Assembly (NCBI GenBank): GCA_041497995.1
Contig: JBGQHM010000260.1
Span: 1-9,769 of the forward strand
Direction of reading: 5' to 3'
Source of the DNA: DATKMS01 sp041497995
Lineage (GTDB): Bacteria; Desulfobacterota; Binatia; HRBIN30
Length of the DNA stretch: 9,769 nt
A program made the position numbers and the translations under genes. Below the pieces are notes generated by a model that worked only from the letters and a program-made list of their open reading frames with translations, was not told where the DNA came from and ran no database searches. This document shows, piece after piece, positions 5,836 to 9,769 of the stretch (within the stretch, counting starts at the first letter, position 1; the number at the start of each line of letters is the position of its first letter).

Positions 5836-6939
5836 ATGACGGGAGTGGCGGATGCACGGGTAGCGATGCCCGCGTCGGCGATTGCGCCGAAGCAACTGAG
5901 CGGCCTCGATCGCTATCTGACGGTCTGGATATTCCTCGCCATGGCCGTCGGGGTCGGCAGCGGCTACCTGCTTCCCGGCGTCGTACCCTTCCTCAACCGC
6001 TTCAGCGTCGGCACCACGTCGGTGCCGATCGCCATCGGGCTCATCCTTATGATGTACCCGCCGCTGGCGAAGGTCCGCTACGAGGAGATGGGCAGCGTCT
6101 TCCGCGATTGGCGCGTGCTGGGGCTCTCGTTGGTGCAGAACTGGGTGGTCGGGCCGATCCTGATGTTCAGCCTGGCGATCATCTTCCTGCAGGACAAGCC
6201 GGAGTACATGGTCGGCCTCATTCTCATCGGCCTGGCACGCTGCATCGCCATGGTCTTGGTGTGGAACGACCTGGCGAGTGGCGACCCGGAGTACTGCGCT
6301 GGCCTGGTCGCGTTCAATTCCGTCTTCCAGATTCTTTTCTATTCGGTTTACGCGTACGTCTTCATCACCGTCGTTCCAGCCTGGCTCGGACTGCGCGGCG
6401 TCGTCGTCAGCGTGACGATCGGTGAGATCGCCAAGAGCGTCTTCATCTACCTCGGCGTCCCGTTCCTCGCGGGGATGCTCACGCGCTTCACGCTCATCCG
6501 CGCCAGGGGCAAGGAGTGGTACCACACGCACTTCATTCCGAAGATCAGCCCGCTGACGCTGGTGGCGTTGCTGTTCACCATCGTCGTGATGTTCTCGCTC
6601 AAGGGCGAGGCGATCGTGCAGCTACCGATGGACGTGGTGCGCATCGCCATCCCGCTGCTCATCTACTTCGTGGTGATGTTCGTTGTCGCGTTCTTCATGA
6701 GTATGGCGGTTGGTGCCACCTACCCGCAATCCGCCACGCTGTCCTTCACCGCGGCCTCGAACAACTTCGAGCTGGCCATCGCCGTCGCCGTGGCCACATT
6801 CGGGATCAACAACGGCGCGGCATTTGCGGCAGTCATCGGCCCGCTCGTCGAGGTGCCGGTGATGATCGGGCTGGTCAACGTGGCGTTCTGGTTTCGGCGC
6901 ACCTACTTCCGGCAAGCAGCGGTAGCAGGGGCTGCGTAG
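5836..6939 (+). CDS. acr3: ACR3 family arsenite efflux permease
   Basis: This 367-residue integral membrane protein has about ten hydrophobic segments. The ACR3 hallmarks are IGLILMMYPPLAKVRYEE (about 67-84), LARCIAMVLVWNDLASGD (about 133-150) with the essential Cys136 of helix 4, FNSVFQ (about 160-165), and IGPLVEVPVMIGLV (about 334-347) with the conserved helix-9 Glu339. It exports As(III) from the cytoplasm, driven by the membrane potential or proton gradient. The start at 5836 lies 14 bases after arsI; a second ATG at 5866 (residue 11) is possible, because the first ~20 residues are not conserved-looking and neither start has a strong ribosome binding site. arsC starts ten bases after its stop, so all are probably one operon. 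Confidence 0.94.
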   Translation: MTGVADARVAMPASAIAPKQLSGLDRYLTVWIFLAMAVGVGSGYLLPGVVPFLNRFSVGTTSVPIAIGLILMMYPPLAKVRYEEMGSVFRDWRVLGLSLVQNWVVGPILMFSLAIIFLQDKPEYMVGLILIGLARCIAMVLVWNDLASGDPEYCAGLVAFNSVFQILFYSVYAYVFITVVPAWLGLRGVVVSVTIGEIAKSVFIYLGVPFLAGMLTRFTLIRARGKEWYHTHFIPKISPLTLVALLFTIVVMFSLKGEAIVQLPMDVVRIAIPLLIYFVVMFVVAFFMSMAVGATYPQSATLSFTAASNNFELAIAVAVATFGINNGAAFAAVIGPLVEVPVMIGLVNVAFWFRRTYFRQAAVAGAA

Positions 6940-6949
6940 GCGGGGCAAC

Positions 6950-7357
6950 GTGGTCACCGTCATCTTCGCATGCGTCCACAACGCGGGGCGATCGCAGATG
7001 GCGGCTGCCTTCTTCAACGCCGCAGCCCACCCGACGCGAGCGCGCGCCCTGTCCGCGGGCACCGAGCCGGCGGCGCACGTGCATCCGGAAGTTGTCGAAG
7101 TCATGCGCGAGGTGGGCATTGATCTGTCACAGGCGATACCCACCCGGCTGACGCCGGAGGTTGCGGCAGGTGCGAGCTTGCTGGTCACGATGGGATGCGG
7201 CGACGCCTGTCCATTCGTGCCGGGGCTACGGCGCGACGACTGGGCGCTTCCCGATCCCAAAGGACAGGCGATGGATCGGGTGCGCAGGATTCGCGATGAG
7301 ATTCGCGCCCGTGTGCAGCAACTCATTGCGGCCGAGAAGTGGGGCACGGCGGCATGA
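6950..7357 (+). CDS. arsC: Arsenate reductase, low-molecular-weight phosphatase type
   Basis: This 135-residue enzyme reduces As(V) to As(III) for export by ACR3. The phosphatase P-loop CVHNAGRS (8-15) provides the nucleophile Cys8. Redox partners are probably C83 and C87 in TMGCGDACPFVPG, which implies a thiol relay as in the thioredoxin-coupled family. DWALPDPKG (97-105) holds the catalytic-acid Asp. The GTG start at 6950 is chosen because the P-loop begins only seven residues later, leaving no room for a downstream start, and the ACR3 stop lies just upstream. The cysteine spacing C-x3-C is shorter than in the S. aureus pI258 enzyme, so it belongs to a different branch. The glutaredoxin-type ArsC fold is excluded by the P-loop. 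Confidence 0.92.
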   Translation: MVTVIFACVHNAGRSQMAAAFFNAAAHPTRARALSAGTEPAAHVHPEVVEVMREVGIDLSQAIPTRLTPEVAAGASLLVTMGCGDACPFVPGLRRDDWALPDPKGQAMDRVRRIRDEIRARVQQLIAAEKWGTAA

Positions 7358-7394
7358 GCGGGTGAGCAAGCATGCCTCCCGGTGAAGCCGAGAA

Positions 7395-7490
7395 ACCTCT
7401 CCCCCGACCCCTCTCCGGGACGGAGAGGGGAGCGGCAAGGCAAAGCATTCCTCCCCCTTCCCTCGCAGGGAAGGGGGCCAGGGGGTTAGG
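7395..7490. repeat. Twin GC hairpin intergenic element
   Basis: Two perfect palindromes lie in tandem: CCCCTCTCC/GGAGAGGGG (7408-7416 and 7422-7430, five-base loop) and CCCCCTTCCCT/AGGGAAGGGGG (7453-7463 and 7467-7477, three-base loop). The outer sequences CCTCTCCCCC (7395-7404) and GGGGGTTAGG (7481-7490) can also pair at eight of ten positions, giving a three-way-junction shape. It looks like a dispersed REP/MITE-type element. It also separates the ars operon from the toxin-antitoxin pair and could terminate arsC transcription. Confidence 0.75.
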
Positions 7491-7493
7491 TTC

Positions 7494-7522
7494 TTGCTCC
7501 TTGCAGGTGAAAGTTCCATACT
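7494..7522 (+). promoter_or_regulatory. Predicted antitoxin-toxin promoter
   Basis: TTGCTC (7494-7499) and CATACT (7517-7522) are separated by exactly 17 bases. Transcription would start at about 7529, the A of the antitoxin ATG, which predicts a leaderless mRNA, and no ribosome binding site is visible. Autoregulation is usual for these modules, but no clear operator was seen beyond a short ACTAGT palindrome (7520-7525). Confidence 0.45.
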
Positions 7523-7528
7523 AGTCAC

Positions 7529-7966
7529 ATGAAAGCCACTGCTCCCCGCACCCGGACCCTGGTGAGAGCCCACGCGAAGGGCCGGCCGCTGCGAGCCGGG
7601 GAGGCGGCGGCACGGGTCAAAGCGGGCCTGCCGGTGGCAGAGCTGGATGCGCTGCGTGAGCTACTCGGCCTGACGGTGGAGAACCTTGCAGGCCGGATTG
7701 GCATCTCGATCGCGACGCTCTCGCGCCGCCGTCAAAGCAGCCAGCGTCTCGACGCCGGCCACAGCGACCGGGTGCTGCGCTTCGCGCGGCTGTTCCGTCT
7801 CGCCACCGAGCTCTACGACGGCGACGAGGAAGCCGCGCGCGCGTGGCTGCGCAAGCCCGCCCGCGCCCTCGACGGCGAGACGCCGCTCGACCACGCCGCG
7901 ACGGAAGTGGGTGCGCGCGAGGTCGAGCAGCTCATTGGCCGCCTGGAACACGGCGTGTACACCTGA
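7529..7966 (+). CDS. Xre/MbcA/ParS-type antitoxin (DUF2384)
   Basis: This 145-residue antitoxin neutralises the RES toxin encoded next to it. A helix-turn-helix is visible at about 40-70 (LTVENLAGRIGISIATLSRRR), suited to DNA binding and autorepression. The C-terminal domain at about 80-145 has the DUF2384 pattern: RLFRLATELYDGDEEAARAWLRKPARALDGETPLDHAATEVGAREVEQLIGRLEHGVYT in outline, with the GRLEHGVYT tail that in known complexes reaches into the toxin active site. Its stop overlaps the toxin start (TGATG). It is predicted to be made from a leaderless transcript. Confidence 0.88.
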   Translation: MKATAPRTRTLVRAHAKGRPLRAGEAAARVKAGLPVAELDALRELLGLTVENLAGRIGISIATLSRRRQSSQRLDAGHSDRVLRFARLFRLATELYDGDEEAARAWLRKPARALDGETPLDHAATEVGAREVEQLIGRLEHGVYT

Positions 7967-8427
7967 TGCCGGCGCTGTGGCGCGTCGTAAAGCGCAAGCA
8001 CGCGGCGACGGCATTCGACGGCAAAGCGGCCCAACGCTTCGGCGGGCGCTGGAACTCGCCCGGCCATCGCGCCGTGTATGCGAGCGCCACCAAGTCGCTC
8101 GCGGTGCTGGAGCTGCTCGTGCATCTCGACGTCGGCCGGCCCCTCCCGCGTCTGGTCACGTTCACGTTCGACGTCGACGCAAGGCTCGTCTATCTCCTGG
8201 CCGCCGCTCAGTTGCCCCGACACTGGCGCACGTCGCGCGGGCTGCTGGCGACGCAGCAGATCGGCGACGAGTGGCTTGCATCCGCCCGCGCCCTGGCGCT
8301 GGCGGTGCCGAGTACCATCGTACCAGAGGAATTGAACTACGTGCTCAATCCCGCCCACCCCGCCTTCGCGCGCCTGAGATTTGGACGGTCGATCCCCTTT
8401 CTCCTCGACCCGCGTCTGGTGGGCTGA
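7966..8427 (+). CDS. RES-domain toxin (NAD-dependent)
   Basis: This 153-residue single-domain RES protein is named for conserved Arg, Glu and Ser. They are present: Arg28 in FGGRWNSPG, with Tyr38 in AVYAS; Glu49 in LAVLELLVHL; and Ser116 in VPSTIVPEELNYVLNPAHPAF. Characterised members either break down NAD+ (MbcT, by phosphorolysis) or ADP-ribosylate a target (ParT); which applies here cannot be told. ATG 7966 overlaps the antitoxin stop by one base, implying coupled translation with antitoxin made first. The open frame extends upstream to 7843, but that part only overlaps the antitoxin. All catalytic residues are intact, so the toxin is probably active. Confidence 0.9.
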   Translation: MPALWRVVKRKHAATAFDGKAAQRFGGRWNSPGHRAVYASATKSLAVLELLVHLDVGRPLPRLVTFTFDVDARLVYLLAAAQLPRHWRTSRGLLATQQIGDEWLASARALALAVPSTIVPEELNYVLNPAHPAFARLRFGRSIPFLLDPRLVG

Positions 8428-8455
8428 CCCGCCCCCGATTGTCTTTGTGGCTGTC

Positions 8456-8509
8456 GTGCCCGGATTTCTCACCGTCGGCGATCCGGTAACAGAACTTCAA
8501 TCCGGGCAC
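8456..8509. repeat. 11-bp inverted repeat after the RES toxin gene
   Basis: GTGCCCGGATT (8456-8466) and AATCCGGGCAC (8499-8509) are perfect inverted repeats around a 32-base loop that holds a small ACCG/CGGT hairpin (8471-8474 and 8484-8487). It lies in the 243-base gap between two convergent genes. A second weaker hairpin (CACT..CGGG / CCCGAGTG, 8560-8590) follows. Either could help terminate transcription from one or both sides, but there is no T-tract. Confidence 0.45.
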
Positions 8510-8670
8510 CGCGCCGAGGTCGCTGCCGCTGCCCGCGCGAGCCTCGTACTACTAGATTCCACTTTCGGGGGTGAACCCCTCACCCGAGTGTGCGACCCGC
8601 CTGGAAGCCATCCGCCGCTTGCTGCAGCGCCGCCGCGTGGCTGCGCCGATGACCTACGGAGCCAACCGGT

Positions 8671-9769
8671 TCACTGTGGAGCGGACAAGAGAGACCCTCG
8701 CAGTATGTCCCTCTTCATCTCGTGCAGGAACTCGATGCCCCTCAATGCTGGAAGCCGATACTCATCGGGTAGGTCGCTGTCCTGAACAGCCTCAGAGATC
8801 CAGCGCCCATCCCGTGCACCCTCCGCCAGAATGGCGCATACCGGCATGGCCAAGTCCGGAGGACTCAGAGACACTTCCTGTTTAGCCTGAGCAAACCCGC
8901 CCAGGGCTTGTGCGGACGCCAAAAGGGCTTCTGGATCCGCAGGGTTCAGCAAGCGAGCGAAGCTCCATCCATTCAGGAGCCGATGGGCACCCTCACGAGC
9001 GGACTCGGCATCCCCGCGACGCAGGCCTAGAACGAGAAGGGCACAGCCAGACTCCGCCAGAAGCGTTGCTCGTGTCTCGATACGCGGAACGACGAGATGC
9101 TCGCAGCTCGCCCATCGGTCACGTACTTCTGTCCACCGCTCGACACGGCGCAGACAGCGGGCCTCGACCTCGGTAAGACGGATCAAAGTGAACGCATCGA
9201 GGGACTCGGTGTCTTCGCGGATGTGACGGCACTCATCGACTAACGCGGAAAGTTCATCGGCAGACGCTGCCTTGTCGAGACGGCGATAGCGCAGCAGCAT
9301 GGTAGCCGCCGCACCCCGGGCGCCGTACTGCGTGATGAGCCGCGATGCACTACCGACATCTGTCGCTCGCAAGGCATAGGCAAACAGCACCGACGCGCTG
9401 CGGGCCGCATCAGGAAGCCGTTCGAGCCAATCAGGCCGGCCATGCCGACCAGCGGCCCAAGCGATAGCGCTCGCTAGGGCTCGTGCAGGTGGTCGATCAG
9501 GTGGGTATTGAGCGGCAATCAGTTCAATTGCAGCAGCAATACGGCTTGCGCTAGCTCGTCGCGTCACAGCAGCAAACCAAATGAGACAGGTCACGTCGTC
9601 GGCGAGGCCCGCGGCGCTTGCCGCCTCAAAGACCTCCTGGGCACGCGCCAGATCGCCGGCCTTGCCGTACGCGTCGACGAGCGCGCTGTACGTGACCTCG
9701 TTGGCGAGGCCCGCGGCGCTTGCCGCCTCAAAGACCTCCTGGGCACGCGCCAGATCGCCGGCCTTGCCG
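8671..9769 (-). CDS. PPR-like repeat protein with unrecognised C-terminal region (5' end outside window)
   Basis: This is a minus-strand gene open from the window edge to TGA at 8671; the last 365 residues are visible. It starts inside an array of pentatricopeptide-like repeats: one full 34-residue unit (EVTYSALVDAYGKAGDLARA, then QEVFEAASAAGLAD) and the end of another with the same residues. The pattern VTYSALVDAY-K-G-A-VF-A-G matches PPR helix A/helix B signatures better than TPR. The units are one residue shorter than the usual 35 and lack the usual Pro before the linker. After VTC the repeat breaks down into about 300 Ala/Arg/Leu-rich helical residues, perhaps a degenerate solenoid, with no motif I recognise. 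PPR proteins usually bind RNA and are rare in bacteria; any function here is inference. Confidence 0.75.
   Translation of the reverse strand, partial: GKAGDLARAQEVFEAASAAGLANEVTYSALVDAYGKAGDLARAQEVFEAASAAGLADDVTCLIWFAAVTRRASASRIAAAIELIAAQYPPDRPPARALASAIAWAAGRHGRPDWLERLPDAARSASVLFAYALRATDVGSASRLITQYGARGAAATMLLRYRRLDKAASADELSALVDECRHIREDTESLDAFTLIRLTEVEARCLRRVERWTEVRDRWASCEHLVVPRIETRATLLAESGCALLVLGLRRGDAESAREGAHRLLNGWSFARLLNPADPEALLASAQALGGFAQAKQEVSLSPPDLAMPVCAILAEGARDGRWISEAVQDSDLPDEYRLPALRGIEFLHEMKRDILRGSLLSAPQ
9601..9769 (-). repeat. 102-bp tandem repeat encoding the PPR-like units
   Basis: Bases 9601-9667 and 9703-9769 are identical over 67 bases, and the second copy continues off the window. 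The period is 102 bases (34 codons). Identity at DNA level, including third codon positions, implies recent duplication or gene conversion. More units are expected beyond the edge. Confidence 0.9.

Noticed and set aside
5818..6531. Long minus-strand open frame opposite acr3
   Set aside because: Antisense shadow with skewed acidic/His composition; ACR3 is unambiguous.
8571..8885. Plus-strand frame beginning NPSPECATRLEAIRRLL
   Set aside because: The first ~40 residues look protein-like and might be a gene remnant, but the rest lies antisense to the stronger minus-strand gene, has low-complexity composition, and no family is recognisable.

Overview
The window is GC-rich bacterial DNA carrying four functional blocks. 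The pst gene content and order (pstS, pstC, pstA, pstB, phoU), an E. coli-style Pho box and an ACR3-type ars operon point to a Gram-negative, probably proteobacterial or deltaproteobacterial-like environmental lineage. The palindromic intergenic repeats resemble those of uncultured deltaproteobacterial-type genomes. The exact taxon cannot be fixed from this sequence.

Block 1 (1-4819, + strand) is the high-affinity phosphate uptake system: PstS (periplasmic phosphate binder), PstC and PstA (permeases), PstB (ATPase) and PhoU (negative regulator of Pho signalling). pstS stands apart. It is bracketed by two inverted copies of a ~69-bp repeat, one ending just before its ribosome binding site and the other starting at its stop codon. 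A third, truncated copy lies at the window edge. A GC hairpin terminator follows pstS, and pstC then has its own well-formed Pho box and -10, so pstCAB-phoU is very likely a separate PhoB-controlled transcript.

Block 2 (4852-7357, + strand) is an arsenic resistance cluster: an ArsR repressor with a C-terminal cysteine As(III) site, an ArsI-like C-As lyase with a vicinal cysteine pair, an ACR3 arsenite efflux permease and a thioredoxin-type arsenate reductase. A GTTTAA/TTAAAC palindrome, probably the ArsR operator, overlaps the arsR promoter. A 76-bp imperfect palindrome separates arsR from arsI. Arsenate enters through phosphate transporters, so the direct pst-ars linkage makes physiological sense: uptake, then reduction or demethylation, then efflux.

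Block 3 (7395-8427, + strand) begins with two strong GC hairpins (a dispersed-repeat-like element). It continues with a promoter placed for a possibly leaderless transcript and a Xre/MbcA-ParS type antitoxin overlapping by one base a RES-domain toxin.

Block 4 (8671-end, - strand, convergent) is the 3' part of a gene whose visible N-terminal part consists of nearly identical 34-residue pentatricopeptide-like (PPR-like) repeats, followed by an unrecognised ~300-residue helical C-terminal region. Its 5' end lies beyond the window. The most unusual features are the repeat-bracketed pstS cassette and this PPR-like protein.
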